Below, in pieces: positions 23,225 to 34,711 of a stretch of DNA of 64,000 bases. The notes below the pieces were generated by a model. It had not been told where the DNA came from and did no database searches. It saw only the letters and a list, made by a program, of their open reading frames with translations. Position numbers and translations under genes: made by a program. Position 1 is the stretch's first letter. Each line of letters starts with the position of its first letter. Origin of the DNA: Acanthosepion pharaonis (Eukaryota > Mollusca > Cephalopoda > Sepiida > Sepiidae); the NCBI GenBank assembly GCA_903632075.3, contig CAHIKZ030005201.1:2978501-3042500 (forward strand), read 5' to 3'.

Positions 23225-24870
23225 ACATTATGAGACTTTTTATTATGAGAGTTCCGGGTTTCTAGTTTTCTGGTTTCTGCTTCCCACTGGTAGTAAGGAG
23301 CCAGAACTCAACCTATTATTCTCCAATATTCGGGATATTCATTCCAATCTTTAGTAGTGTAAATTCTTTTATCTTGAAACGGTTCTAGATACCTTCGCAC
23401 TTTGTGAAACTAATTTATATTATTCTATTGCTACCAATGAATTTTCTGTTCCGGGCTATCTTCCTCTTTGTCAAAAATCTTCTATCATACATATGCATGG
23501 CTTCGGTGATTATATTTGCGAAAATCTCCCAAATGTAACGAAATTGTCTCTTGAATCCCAAAAGGACTATTTCATGTACTTTCGACTTTCTTTATTGTAC
23601 TCTGTTAGCTATCGCTTTTTCCTTTATCCCTCTCCTTCTTTTCAGGACTGTAATATATTAAACAGCATTTCTGATAATATAGAAAGGACCCCCTCTATTC
23701 ATTCATCTGCGAATATTTTGTGCATTGTGATTTTAATTCTCATCTCTTCAAGCGGCTTAAACACTCTAATATTACTGATATTGCCGGTATTCAGACTTTC
23801 AGTTTATCCGTTGTTCAGTCCTTCAAACAATAGATTTCCCATCTCGTTCCCCAGATAAATCTGATCAACATGCTTTTTTTTACTTAATTTGTTCCTTACT
23901 TCCTCTCCTAGCTCTTGTAAAGCGTCACAACTCTGTCCTCTTTGGAATTCGGATCACGCTGTAGTATCTATTGATATTTCTTTTATGTTATCTATTAGAA
24001 AGGAACCTCCTTATCTCTTTACGACCAGCGTACTGACTGGGATTCATTTCGTGACTTTATTCGAAAGATCCCTTGGAGTGAAATTCTTAATCTTCCTATT
24101 GAAAATTGTGCCACAGAGGTTTCTTGGGTTAAAGAAGACTTTGATGCTTTTGTACCTTCCCGTAGATACGAGATGGAAGCAAAAATTCTCCTTGCTTCAC
24201 ACTGACCTTTTCAGTCGCTATAGCCCACAGGGATTGCTTTTTCTAAATGTACCAGCGTGATAATTTTGATTGCAACAAATGCCTAATTTGTGTCTACTCG
24301 AAATAATTGTAAACCTGTCTTCAAAGATGCTAGGACTTTTTTGCTGATAGAATAGAGCACCGTATAGACTCTAACTAGTTTCGTTCTCGTGACTACTGGC
24401 GGTTCTGTAACAGTGTCTTAAACAAGAGTAAGTCTTCTGTCCCTGTCCTCTTCATTCAATTTGAGGTGTTAACATCTTCTGTTGATAAAGCAGAATGGTT
24501 TGCTTGTAAATTCTCTTCAAATTCTACTCTTGACTCGTCTGGAGTATCTTTGCTTGACTTTCCATTTTGAACTGAGTCTCTATTGAATATTATGCATATA
24601 TTTTCTGCTATTATCTTTAAACTGGATACCCACAAAGCACGTGGACTTGATGGTATCTCTGTAATAGTCCTTAAGAAATGTGCTCATGAACTGGCTCCTG
24701 TTTGTTCTAAATTCTACAATAAATGCCTCTTTTCTGTTTGTTGGAAATCCTCCTCTTCTGTAGTTCCATTCTTTAAGAACTCAGCTGAATAGCCTAATCC
24801 TTATATCAGCCTAGTAACCTTCTACCTCTATTTGGTAAAGTTCTACAGATTCTAATTAACTCTTGAGGCA
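23225..24870 (+). mobile_element. Jockey/CR1-like LINE relic, endonuclease and RT start
   Basis: Plus strand, several frames: FALCETNLYYSIATNEFSV (endonuclease) near 23395, ENLPNVTKLSLESQKDYF near 23520, FFLYPSPSFQDCNI near 23620, then NSDHAVVSIDISFML near 23950. The reverse transcriptase begins near 24620 with KARGLDGISVIVLKKC. It breaks off around 24870 before the catalytic palm. Many shifts. Confidence 0.8.
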
Positions 24871-25094
24871 CTTGTATTTAGTTTTGATAAAGAAAAAGTT
24901 AAAAAAAGAAAACAAAATAAAAGCTTATACCGCGTAATCGCTTGAAATTTTAAAAAATTGAAATTTGTAATTTGATGTGTTTTCTTTTTATGCATGATTA
25001 TCGATGAAGCACTCGAAATTAGAATATATAAAAATATTTTTAAAATTGTAAGGAATCATGTTCTCTGCACATATTTTATATTCACTAACGTAGA

Positions 25095-25615
25095 AAATCA
25101 ATTTAAAAACGAATTTACATAGCATTCTGGTATGAAATTGCTTGATTAATTCCAAAATAGCAATAAAAGTTTGCGGAAGAAAATCGTTTAGAAGTTATTG
25201 ACATTATAAGTTCAGCCTTATTCGCATCTAGCCCGGCTACCATTACTGGCCTTGTTTACATACGTTTGTCTCGAGTAGTAATGCGCGGAAGCTTACTTAG
25301 TTAACGGCCTTTTTTACTGACCTTCTTATTTTCTTACTCCTCTTGATTACTGCGTAATTCGCGAAATTTAATTTAAAGTTCGTGCATTGCACAGTAATCA
25401 AGACAAGTGAAACTTCCCTGGCTTACTACTCGGGGTAAACATATGTAAACAAAGACAGTAACGGCGGCAGGGCTCTAAGACGAATGAGGCCGAAATTAAA
25501 TTGTCGATAACTCCTAAACGGTTTTCTTCCGCAATTTTTTATTGTTATTTTCGAAATAAGCATGCAAATTTACACCAGAATGGAAATTTTCATTACAATT
25601 GGTTTCCGGGGCTTA
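25095..25615. mobile_element. Palindromic element, arms of about 170-190 bp
   Basis: The left arm from about 25095 to 25285 and the right arm from 25425 to 25615 are reverse complements with scattered changes (paired words CATTCTGGT, TTGCGGAAGAAAA, CGTTTAGRAGTTAT, TTTGTTTACATA). An inner palindrome (TGATTACTG / CAGTAATCA) sits near 25347-25400. No reading frame. Probably a non-autonomous DNA element. Confidence 0.75.
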
Positions 25616-25962
25616 ATCTGCAAATTTAAAAAAAAAATAATATTAAAAAAATGATATATTTGTAGTTTGGAGGGCTTAATTTATTATAATATGAGAAACT
25701 AATGATAAAAAAATCGTTTTTTCTGCTTGCATCGTCTATTGAATTAGTCCGCTAAAACTGCAAATCCCACAGTAAAGTTGGCTTATATTGTCTTCTTAGC
25801 AGTAATTATGTTCAATGCAGAGGCCGAATTTCCAAAAATGCCTTGAAATTATTCTTGATTAGCGATTTGTAATTAGCATCGAAGTCTAATAACTTCAGCA
25901 ATAAATATTTAAAAAATTTAAAAATAGGCGCCTCTTTACAATGCATCGCTTCAACAACTTAC

Positions 25963-26127
25963 CGACATTTCACGCTCGATATTTCTGAAACCGGAATCCA
26001 GAGGGACGAAGATTGTGTAGTTGCCATGTTTTACCAGGTCCCCTTTGTAAACAGATGACACTAGGGTCAGAAATTTTCCTATTAATCCGAGCAATGACGT
26101 ATCATTTGAATTCAGTTGATTGATTCT
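25963..26127 (-). CDS. STAB2: Stabilin-like exon 8 in view: FAS1 domain 1, N-terminal part
   Basis: 165 nt, 55 codons, phase 0 at both ends; acceptor TGTTTCCAG, donor GTAAGT. It holds the first helices of FAS1-1 and the conserved H1 strand YTIFVPLDSGF, the signature TxFxPxxxxF of fasciclin domains. FAS1 domains are about 140 residues and mediate adhesion or ligand contact at the cell surface. One potential N-glycosylation site is visible (NYT). The 4.65-kb intron before it contains the restriction-like-endonuclease LINEs. Confidence 0.93.
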
Positions 26128-26222
26128 CTGGAAACAAAAATAATAATAGTATGAAAAATATATAGAAAGAGAAAACGAAAATTGGTAAGAAGACAACGAA
26201 GAAGAAAGCAGCGAAGAAGGAC

Positions 26223-26254
<32 letters not shown>
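26223..26254. repeat. (AAT)n microsatellite
   Basis: About ten AAT units, between an exon and a LINE. Confidence 0.97.
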
Positions 26255-26257
<3 letters not shown>

Positions 26258-26289
26258 AGGGTTTGGAAATGTACAAAGTTTCATCGTTG

Positions 26290-28115
26290 ATAATAAATTA
26301 ATAAATTTAAACACAGCAAGAAACTGTGGAAAACCACATTATAGCTAGATCACAACAAATGTACTGCCATTTTGAAATGTTTGAATATCCGACAAGAAAT
26401 CTGTCACCCTTTCTGTTCTGTCTGGCTTTAATATCCCTTTTGCATGAACTAAACAGTAATAACTATGAATACAAAGCAAAAAAGAAAGCATTTAATCACC
26501 TACTTTACATGAATGATATCAAATACTGCCAAAGACGACAGTGAATTGATAGGTATCCTCATTACTACAGTATAAATGTTTCAGTGATGACATCGGTATG
26601 GATTTCGGATTAGATAAATGTGTAAAAGTAACATTCAAGAAAGGGAGAACTACGGACACTTAATCAAGATCAAGATTTTGTCACAAAGATTAGGGAGCTA
26701 GAGCAAGAATAAGCCACTAGATACCTAGTAATTAGCAAAAGAGATGGAATACAGCTTATCTAAATGAAGGAGAAAGTAAGGAAAGTACACTACAGACGTG
26801 TGCGTCTAGTGATGAATACAGAATTGAATTCACAAAATAGAATATCAGCTATAAACACCTTGGTTGTACCCGTGGTCCAATACAGTTTCAACATGCTTAA
26901 CTGGACCATAGCTAACATTAAGCGAATGGACATCAATAAAACTTCTCACTTGCTATCGCATCTATCATCCCAATGATGTTGATCATCTGTATGTGACCAG
27001 ATCCAAAGGAGATAGAGAATTAGATTAGGCTTTCAAAGATACCTGGAAACTACAGAAGACTGGATGATAATCTGTGTCAAATAACATGAAATACGTATGA
27101 ATCTGTATTCTAATGAAAGCCAACAAATTCAAAATGGAATTTCAAGTGGGTGAAGAAATGTAAGTAAAAAATAATACAACTACTGCAGCGGAAAAAGCTT
27201 AAAGAAGAAAGCAAAGGCAAATGCAATGGACCAGATACAGAAACGATGGCAAGATAAGCCTCTTCAGCTGATATAGACAAACCCTGTTCCTATCAGTGGT
27301 TACGTAGTGCAAGGTTAAAAACTGAAACCGAAGGTTTTATTCTTGTTGCACAGGACCAATGATTGCTAACTAGAAATTACCAAGCGCCCATACTGAAAAA
27401 TTGTGTTGACCCCAAATGAAAATTCTGTGATAAATATCCAGAAGCAATTGATCATCTTATATCAGGTTGCGCGGTTTTAGCACCAAAAGAATATAAAACT
27501 TGGCATGATAGAATGAGCTAATATCTGCACTAGGAAATCTGCAACTTTTACAGGAAGGAAACTGCAAGAATCTAGTATGAATATCATCCAGACCCTGTTA
27601 CAAAGATAGGACCGGTAACAATTTTATGGGATTTTACAATACAAACAGACGGAACATTCAAAGGTAATCGCCCAGACATCATGATCGAAGATCCCAAGAA
27701 CACAATGTGCTTTCTTATTGACAATGGTTGTCCCTGCAGACTCTAATGTATCTTTGAAGATCTTAAAAAAAAAAAACTATCAAAATACAAGGATCTTGAA
27801 ATGAAAATCTAAAAACCTTTGATACATGTGGACATCAAAAATTCCAGTTGTAGTTGGAGCACTCGGATTGATTGGAAAATGTTCCGATAGACTCAATGAT
27901 TCAAGGATTCCTGGTAGCCCATACATTAAGAAAATACAAAAAAAAGTACTCACAATTACAGCTCACACATTACGAAGAGCTTTATCTATGAAAAATATGT
28001 GTGATCGTTGTTTTTTGTTCGTTTTTTACAAAAAATTATCAGTGGAAAGCCATTTCTGACTTCAGGTCTCTAGTTGGGATCCGGAAGTAAACTTGTATAC
28101 AGCAGAAATCAAACG

Positions 28116-28160
<45 letters not shown>
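26290..28160 (+). mobile_element. LINE with restriction-like endonuclease, 5'-truncated relic
   Basis: Readable pieces in order: LSPFLFCLALISLLHEL and KAFNHLLYMNDIK (palm motif C, with YMDD changed to YMND) near 26405-26520, FKKGRTTDT-like text near 26640, VRKVHYRRVRLVMNTELNS near 26775, IDHLISGCAVLAPKEYKTW near 27450, then RPDIMIEDPKNTMCFLID near 27680 (the PD..D motif of restriction-like endonucleases). It closes with IPVVVGALGLIGKC and ends in (AAT)n at 28118-28160. This domain order fits the R2/R4-type group, not the APE-type LINEs elsewhere in the window. Confidence 0.8.
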
Positions 28161-28163
<3 letters not shown>

Positions 28164-28229
28164 CAACTTGGTCAAATGAAATTACAAAAAAAAAAATCCA
28201 GAAAAATTGGGAGGGCAAGGCGTTGCATG

Positions 28230-28612
28230 GTAAATACCTAAAAAGAACGAAAGAAGCAACAGAAAACACATCAGTGGCTGAGGAGCACTGAGTTGAAAGC
28301 TGAGACAGAAAGCCTAATTATTGCAGCTCAGGACTAAAGCCTCGCAACCAGATCCTATCACTGTCACATAATCAAGGATAGAATTAACCCGAAATGCAGG
28401 ATCTGCGGAAAATATGATGAAACTGTCGACCATATTATCTCAGGATGTCCGGAACTAGCAAAAAATGAATATACCCACAGACATAACAAGGTAGCGTCAT
28501 ATGTGCACTGGACGATATGCAAGGAGCAGAAAATCGAAACCACTGAGAGATGGTATGAGCACCAACCAGACACAGTTACTCAAAATAACGATGTAACTAT
28601 CCTTTGGGGCAT
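28230..28612 (+). mobile_element. Restriction-like-endonuclease LINE, first half of an interrupted copy
   Basis: Reads KCRICGKYDETVDHIISGC (C-x2-C-x8-H-x4-C knuckle), YTHRHNKVASYVHWTICKEQ and TERWYEHQPDTV, then TILWG, and stops in mid-frame. The remainder appears at 30043. Confidence 0.85.
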
Positions 28613-30042
28613 TGTGATGTGTGATGAAAGCAGATATCCTAAATACGCATATGATAGGGTTAATTTCCGCCTAGCAACAGAATAAAGATCACGTGAGAGT
28701 CTTATAACATTTTGGGAAGGCAGGTCAGAAGGTTGACTGACCCAATTAACCGTAGCGACAAATGTCTAGACAGAAGCTAGACAGGGGACGGTTGTAAGTT
28801 AGAATTCGCGCCCAAAACTTAAGACACGTGACAGTCAGAGATTCACTCGAGGATCAGTTGCTATCTTGATTTTGAAGAGGCAAGACCTGAAGCCGAAACG
28901 CTGATAGTTTATGAACGGAAAGATAAGACGCATTTGATAGTAATGAAACTTATCCAGTTCAATCCAGGCAACTCCGGACAAGAAGTATTCCTGTTCGATA
29001 ATCCCCAAGTTGAAGACGCAGAGAACTTTATATGCTGAGGATTCAGCCTGCGTTTAAAGAAAAAGGAAAAACCAGAGAAGAAAGCATATACCTCTGTTAC
29101 AAGTTGAATTGTGTAGAGAAAAGAAAACGGATATCCAGAGAGAGGAAGAAAGTATACCTCTGTTACAAGTTGAATTGTGTAAAGAAGAAAAGGGAAAACG
29201 AGAGAAGAAAGTGTATACCTCTGTTGTAAGCTGAATTGTATAAAGAAGAAGAAGGAAAGAAAGAAGAGAGGAAGAAAGTGTACATCCCTGTTGCAGTAAG
29301 TCGGGTTTGGAAGCCGAGCTGTCGACAGAAGAAAAGGAAGGAAAGAAAAAGGCGAAACAAAGAGAGGAAGAAAGTGTATACCTCTCATACAGCAGGGCAG
29401 CGTGTGAAATTGTGTTTGTGTCGAGAAAAGAAAAGAAAGGACATTGATATAAAAAAAAGTGAACTGAATATAAAAGATAAGTAATCATATTTTGGATCCG
29501 TAATAGAAAGATATATATACATCCATGAATATTATGTTTTCGCAAACACCTTTCCACATGTAAAACAATAATTGTAACTCCTATCCCATTCTTTTTGTGT
29601 GTGCGTTGGTTTCTGCATTCAATTCATAGTAATTCATACTTATATTTTGTATGTTCGGGTTCAGTTGAATCCATTTGATGTTAGGCGAATTTGATATCCC
29701 AAAGTAAGTTTGAGATCGGGTCGTCGGATGTTTTAACTCATACTTATCTGTTCTTTTATTGTGATATATGTATATTTGTACATATTAAAATTATTGTATC
29801 AAAAATCGCTAAGCCTTATAGTTCCTCCTTGTATTGTGGATCAGTATTCGTGTTGAGAACGAAGCGGACCTGGGAAAGATTACTGTTCGATTATCTCAAT
29901 CGAACAGTGGTCTTAAAAATATCTTTGTTTACCAATTGTCCATTGTCACGATCTGAGAGAGATAGCTTGTATCTCTCCACGGGTGTGAGAATGTATATAT
30001 CTCCTAGTCAGCGTATGATCGCCCTATAAACCCATTCGTCGA
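28613..30042. mobile_element. 1.43-kb insertion, possible solo LTR
   Basis: It splits the LINE copy, which resumes at 30043. The 8-bp word TGGGGCAT is found on both sides (28605-28612 and 30044-30051). Inside, 29070-29430 holds about five tandem units of 60-95 bp, each starting GAAGAAAGTRTAYMYCYCTG. The left end starts TGTGATG, an AATAAA lies near 28682, and no long protein frame is visible. Its type is not settled: LTR-like by content, but the duplication is longer than usual for LTR elements. Confidence 0.6.
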
Positions 30043-30325
30043 CTGGGGCATATGACAGCATTCCAATTCAAACTGACAGGGAAATTAAAACCAACAACTC
30101 TGATATTATCATATAAGACAAAAAATTTAAGAAGTGTATGCTTATTGACATAACAGTACCATCTGAGAGAAACACCTCCATGAAAATTATGGAGAAATTG
30201 TCCAAATACAGGGACATGGAGATCATGACTAACAGGATGTGAGGAATGAAGACTGAGACTGTACCATTAGTAATCGAGGCTCTGGGCCTCTTGAAAGGTC
30301 CAAAGATTCGATTATTATTGGTACA
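30043..30325 (+). mobile_element. Restriction-like-endonuclease LINE, second half of interrupted copy
   Basis: Reads IPIQTDREIKTNNSDIII, then KCMLIDITVPSERNTSMKI and ETVPLVIEALGLLKG, continuing exactly where 28612 stopped. The endonuclease PD pair has become S-D (NNSDI). Confidence 0.82.
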
Positions 30326-30653
30326 TTCCTAACACAGCACATTAGCACCCATTTAAACACACACACATAAACTTATTAGGCTCCATCCGAAATATACTAG
30401 TAGAAAATACAAACATAATAACCTTATCCACATGCCCCCAAAATTAAATATGATGGAAGACATAATAATAAAAAATAACACTTAATAATATTAACTCCAA
30501 ACACGGCCACAATGTGCTGTGTTCGGAATTACAGAACATTTGGACAGCTTCTGCACACTCTGTCTCCATAAAAGAAAACATTTCTTCGAATACAAGAAAA
30601 ATTAAATAAAAAGCTTAATCGCAGTACCTTGTCTGTTGTCTTTAATGAAGCAT

Positions 30654-30655
<2 letters not shown>

Positions 30656-30696
<41 letters not shown>

Positions 30697-30736
30697 GATA
30701 TATATACATATAGATATATAGATATAGATATATACA
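30656..30736. repeat. (CA)n, (TA)n and (GATATA)n tract
   Basis: Simple repeat 45 bp downstream of an exon donor site. Confidence 0.97.
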
Positions 30737-30780
30737 AATACAAAGTATTTTAAGACATGTAATGTATAACATTTCCTTAC

Positions 30781-30844
30781 TTGAATCAAATTTCCAAAAC
30801 ATTCCTTTCGTCCATCACCCACGTAACCTTCTCTACATCGGCAT
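30781..30844 (-). CDS. STAB2: Stabilin-like exon 7 in view: end of EGF 6, entry to FAS1-1
   Basis: 64 nt, phase 2 in and 0 out; acceptor TTTTGCAG, donor GTAAGG. The first base completes a Thr codon. It reads CRCREGYVGDGRKEC, ending EGF-like domain 6, then FGNLIQ, the first residues of the first FAS1 domain. In vertebrate stabilins the matching stretch is a GY.GDG..C motif followed by a short GN-type start of FAS1. A (TA)n(CA)n tract lies about 45 bp downstream of the donor. Confidence 0.9.
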
Positions 30845-30889
30845 CTGCAAAAAAAAGAAAAAGAAAAAAAATAGCAAAAAAAAATTATC

Positions 30890-31207
30890 GATTCGTTTCC
30901 TATGGCTTATTTAAAGAGAATATTTTAGATTGTAAGAATTTTTTAAAGATGATAATGGTTTCAAGTTTTACTAATTAACCCATAGCTGTGAGAGAAGAAG
31001 TTGATTCGTATCTTTCCCAATTGTATATGCGCGTAAGTGACTATAACGAACACAGCTGGAATTGAAACTCGGCTCAGCAATTAACAATTCCAAGCCATTA
31101 ACCATTACATCACCCACACATCCAAGTTTACACCACCTGGTATTCTTAAACAGTCACTTTGGTGATCGTAGGGGAACCAGTGTTTCAACGTGATGTGGCT
31201 TGTAATC
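30890..31207 (-). mobile_element. 5S-tRNA composite SINE
   Basis: On the minus strand: 5S-like AAGCCACATCACGTTGAA, GATCACCAAAGTGAC and AATACCAGGTGGTGTAAA (31206-31125), then GTAATGGTTAATGGCTTGG and GAGTTTCAATTCC, then the body. The 3' tail contains AAAAAATTCTTACAATC, shared with the copy at 35690-35960. Confidence 0.82.
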
Positions 31208-31307
31208 CATTTTAAATTATTAAAATGAATATAAATGGTAAGCTAAAACTAACTCTGTTAAAACTAAATCGAAAAATAAAATAAAGCATTTTGTTGTGTT
31301 ATGGAGG

Positions 31308-31490
31308 CCCAATATAGTAATGAATTGCGACTCGGATTGACGAATCGGAGAGTCAAGTTCGGATTACAGCCGTGTTCATTACATTCATTTACGAATTGTA
31401 TGAATTCAACTCTTCTCCGCACAGCTATGGGTAAATAGTAGGACAGACTCGGTTCTATAGCCTTGGGTGGCAACCACTCTAGCTCCCCCA
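31308..31490 (+). mobile_element. tRNA-headed SINE, family A
   Basis: GCGACTCGGATTGACGAATC, CAAGTTCGGATTACAG, then the body up to TGGGTGGCAACCACTCTAG. Confidence 0.75.
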
Positions 31491-31589
31491 TCTCCCAGCA
31501 GGTCTGAGCCACCCGTAGAGATACAACATTCCATGGAAACACGCACTGGCTGACATTCTTTAGTCTTGTGAGTAGTGCATTCGATCGCA

Positions 31590-32160
31590 GGACGAGAAAG
31601 TGTTTACTTTTTTTATTGAGTCGTACGTAGACGACACTGTGTTCATGGGAGACAGAGAAAAAAATTACGGTACATCCTAGACAGTAAAAAAAAAACGAAA
31701 AACAAGGAATAAGCATCAATTGCAAGAAGACAGAAAGTATGATCATCAGCAAGTGGAAATGTCTAAGATGCGAGTTACAAATTGAAGATATCAACAGGAA
31801 GAAAGTACGGACGTCTTTTAATAGCGGAAGAGGCGTTCCAAAATGATAATCAGTTTGCTGACAAAAAGAAAATCTTCGTTAGAAACGAAGAAAAATAAAG
31901 TGCTGTGATATTCATTCTTTTATATGGCAGTAAATGCTGGAAAACTCCCTACGGATGAGGCGAAAACTGGACGCAACAGAAATATGGTTCTACAGAAGGA
32001 TATTGAGAATACCATCGACGGAGCGACTAAGCTAAAAACGGAAAGTCTGAAAGAAAATGCTAATAAAAAGAAAACTTATGCTCTGAATAAGAAACAGGTG
32101 AAACTTCTTGGACACAATGAGGAAGGAGGGACTGGAAAATTTAACCTTTACGGGGTATAT
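31590..32160 (+). mobile_element. RTE-like LINE, C-terminal part
   Basis: After the palm motif region (EYVDDTVFMGDR-like text near 31615) it reads ISINCKKTESMIISKWKC, then MRRKLDATEIWFYRRILRIPS, RKEGLENLTFTGYI at the end. Frame breaks between pieces. Confidence 0.75.
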
Positions 32161-32164
32161 TAAG

Positions 32165-32940
32165 TGCAGCCATTTCACCCTAAGCAAGGCGGGAATGCCA
32201 CTAGTATGAAGGAGGTTACAGGGAGTGAAAGTAAAGGAGAAGTCTGGGAATAAGGAGGATTGTGGAAAGAACAAAGATGAACGGTATTTAAGAAGACAGT
32301 AGATGGAGATTGTTGTTGCAATTAAATTTTAGAAGATTGTTTTTTATCAGGGAAGCAAGTAAACGGAAAGGAGTTCCACAGGGGGAAAAGAAACTATTGG
32401 AGTAGAAGTGGCGGTTACTTTTAGCTATTTCAACAGTAAAAGGGTGGGACCTCAATGTCAATCTAGTAGCTCGCTTAATTTCATGTATTCGGAGCAGTAG
32501 GGAAGTCAGAGCTGTTTTTATGAAAATATTTGTAAAAATGACAGTGGGAAGCTACGTCACGTCGGTGAGAATGTGACTGAAGTCGAGATGCCAGGTAAGG
32601 ATCGATTACATTACAGATTCTTCTTTGAATATTTTGTCAAGAATCTCGAGATGAACAGCAGGAGCACCAGACCAAATATGGCAACAGTATTCAATGCACG
32701 GATGAATGGTAGATTTATAAATCTACAAAATGGATTCTGGCGAGAAAACATTTCTGGTATGACACAGTGAGCCAACTTTCCTTGCAGTATACGGAGCAAT
32801 TGATTCGATAGTTGTCAGTGGAAAATGTGAAATCAAGGAGGAGTAGATTGTTGCTCTCCTGTAGGTTAGCATTAGTCATGCTGATGTCGGACTGAAAACG
32901 TTCTCTCAGTTTGATAAACTTAATATGCATTAAGTTTTCA
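32165..32940 (-). mobile_element. Jockey/CR1-like LINE, 3' part
   Basis: Starts at the plus-strand CATTTCACCCTAAGCAAGGC and extends further 5' (in the element) than most copies; minus-strand text LAHCVIPEMFSRQNPF and RFINLPFIRALNTVAIFGLV is part of the region after the RT. Confidence 0.75.
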
Positions 32941-33149
32941 AATTATTTACCCAAGAACAATAATGGTGTGTTCAAGGGATTTGGTTCCTTCATTGAAAAC
33001 TGACCAAAAAGATATTTTTTTTAAAATATGGATGAAAGTTGCTATATTTTTTTTTCGTTATCTCAGTAATTTGATGAACAATTATGTAAAAATTCAGTAT
33101 TTTTTATGGCGGGAAAGATGCTAATTATTTGACTCCTCCCGCTCACTTA

Positions 33150-33610
33150 TTCTTCGTCTTCATTTTATTTTATGTGTCGTGTCCAGGACATAGGTGATAA
33201 TGGCTCACCACAACTTCCTATCTTTCGTAGTTCTAAGTAATATATATATTTTTCTGACATCCATTTACACAAGAAAGTTACGTAGGTTATTTACTGTTTT
33301 CCTCTGTCTCTCTTGGCTTCAATTTTCCCTCCGCGTTTTATATTTTCCAAACCCTCTATACTGATTCTATAACAATTCTCTCTATTCTGTCCTATAAATT
33401 TAAACTATCTTTTATTTTAAGCATAAGTGTTCATTTTGGTTCCATTTTCCTGAAAACTTTTTTTATTGGTTCACACGTTCCCTCCTTGGTATTCTCAGCA
33501 TCCTTCTGTAGAAGCACATCTTTTCATCTATGAGGAAAGTGTCCACATTCCCTGCCATTATAAGAGGATTCATATTCTTTTCTGCCCTTTTTTCTTGTTT
33601 CCCGCTGTAT
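33150..33610 (-). mobile_element. RTE-like LINE, C-terminal fragment
   Basis: Minus strand reads MCFYRRMLRIPRRERVNQ near 33525-33470, the same motif as at 31590-32160 and 38435-38700. It ends about 55 bp from an exon. Confidence 0.7.
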
Positions 33611-33666
33611 CGAGCTAAAGAAAAGAAATTACTGTGATTGAAATTCTTCAGGAAAAAAAATCTTAC

Positions 33667-33800
33667 GTCGTTTCGCCGACGGACTCCGTTGTACAAATGG
33701 CCATTGGGTGACATTCATTTTGGCTCGATAAACAAAGGTCGATGATTTCGCATCCAGTGCTATTCTTCCACTGATAGCCCAAATTACATTTGCACATTTT
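33667..33800 (-). CDS. STAB2: Stabilin-like exon 6 in view: end of EGF 5, start of EGF 6
   Basis: 134 nt, phase 0 in and 2 out; acceptor TCTTCCAG, donor GTAAGA. It encodes CKCNLGYQW and a closing Cys for EGF-like domain 5, then IDLCLSSQNECHPMAIC for domain 6. A GATA microsatellite starts about 70 bp upstream of the acceptor and runs on in the same direction. Translations through it give long low-complexity open frames (repeats of Ser, Ile, Tyr and Leu) that are not coding. The real exon is only the 134 nt given. Confidence 0.9.
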
Positions 33801-33866
33801 CTGGAAGATATAGAAGGAAATATTGAATCTATAGAAAAAGGACGATAGATTGATATTGACAAATTG

Positions 33867-33871
<5 letters not shown>

Positions 33872-33921
<50 letters not shown>

Positions 33922-33950
33922 TCGATAGATAGATAGATATGAACAGACTG

Positions 33951-33999
<49 letters not shown>

Positions 34000-34110
34000 T
34001 TGACAACTTGAAGTAAATAGATATTGACAAATTGAAATAGATAAATAGATAGTGACAAATTGAGGTAGATAGATATTGACAAATTGAAATAGATAAATAA
34101 ATATTGACAA
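33872..34110. repeat. GATA/GA microsatellite with AGATATTGACAAATTGA units
   Basis: Pure GATA runs (33872-33904 and 33951-33996), a GA run, and then five or more spaced copies of a 17-bp unit containing ATTGACAAATTGA. The long Leu/Ser/Ile/Tyr open frames on the minus strand come from this. Confidence 0.95.
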
Positions 34111-34207
34111 ATTGAGATAAATAGATATAAGACAAATTCACATAGATATTGTCAAAATGGGATTGATAAATAGCTATTGAAAATGAGATAGATAGATATA
34201 GACAAAT

Positions 34208-34208
<1 letters not shown>

Positions 34209-34257
<49 letters not shown>

Positions 34258-34275
34258 AGAGAGAGAGAGAGGGAG
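34209..34275. repeat. (TA)n and (GA)n
   Basis: TA run followed by GA units, directly before a SINE. Confidence 0.97.
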
Positions 34276-34299
34276 AGAGAGGAAGGGAGAGGAGTGGGG

Positions 34300-34480
34300 G
34301 ATAGCGGCTCGGATTGAGGAATCGGAGAAACGAGTTCGAATTCCAGTCGAATCCATTACATCACCTTACGTGCTAATACCCTTGGGAAAGGTATAAATCC
34401 TCTTCCAGCTATGGGTAATTAGCAGGACAGACTGGGTTTTACAGCCTTGGATAGGAACTGGTCTAGGAGAACTCTGAATT
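34300..34480 (+). mobile_element. tRNA-headed SINE, family A
   Basis: GGATAGCGGCTCGGATTGAG, GAGTTCGAATTCCAGTC and the full body; close to the copies at 1935 and 58048. Confidence 0.8.
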
Positions 34481-34641
34481 CAAAACCTTTCGTCTGATTC
34501 GTTTTGTGACCTTGTGGTACATAGTGCACCGGATCTCTGTATTCGGCCCTTCAAAAAGTGTGGTTGTTTCTGCACAAAGACTTCACCACTATAATCAAAT
34601 CATATGTGCTGGTGTCTGGGCTGTTGGTTCCTAGGAAGAGA

Positions 34642-34644
<3 letters not shown>

Positions 34645-34711
<67 letters not shown>
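34645..34711. repeat. (TA)n and (GA)n
   Basis: Simple repeat. Confidence 0.97.

Noticed and set aside
28909..29557. Overlapping open frames of 159 and 167 codons on the minus strand
   Set aside because: They lie in the tandem units of the 1.43-kb insertion and are low complexity (Phe, Leu, Ser).
31264..31794. 176-codon minus-strand frame
   Set aside because: Crosses a SINE and a LINE end in antisense; no protein likeness.
33629..34141. 170-codon Leu/Ser/Ile/Tyr frame on the minus strand
   Set aside because: A GATA microsatellite read through into the real exon 33667-33800; only the exon part is coding.
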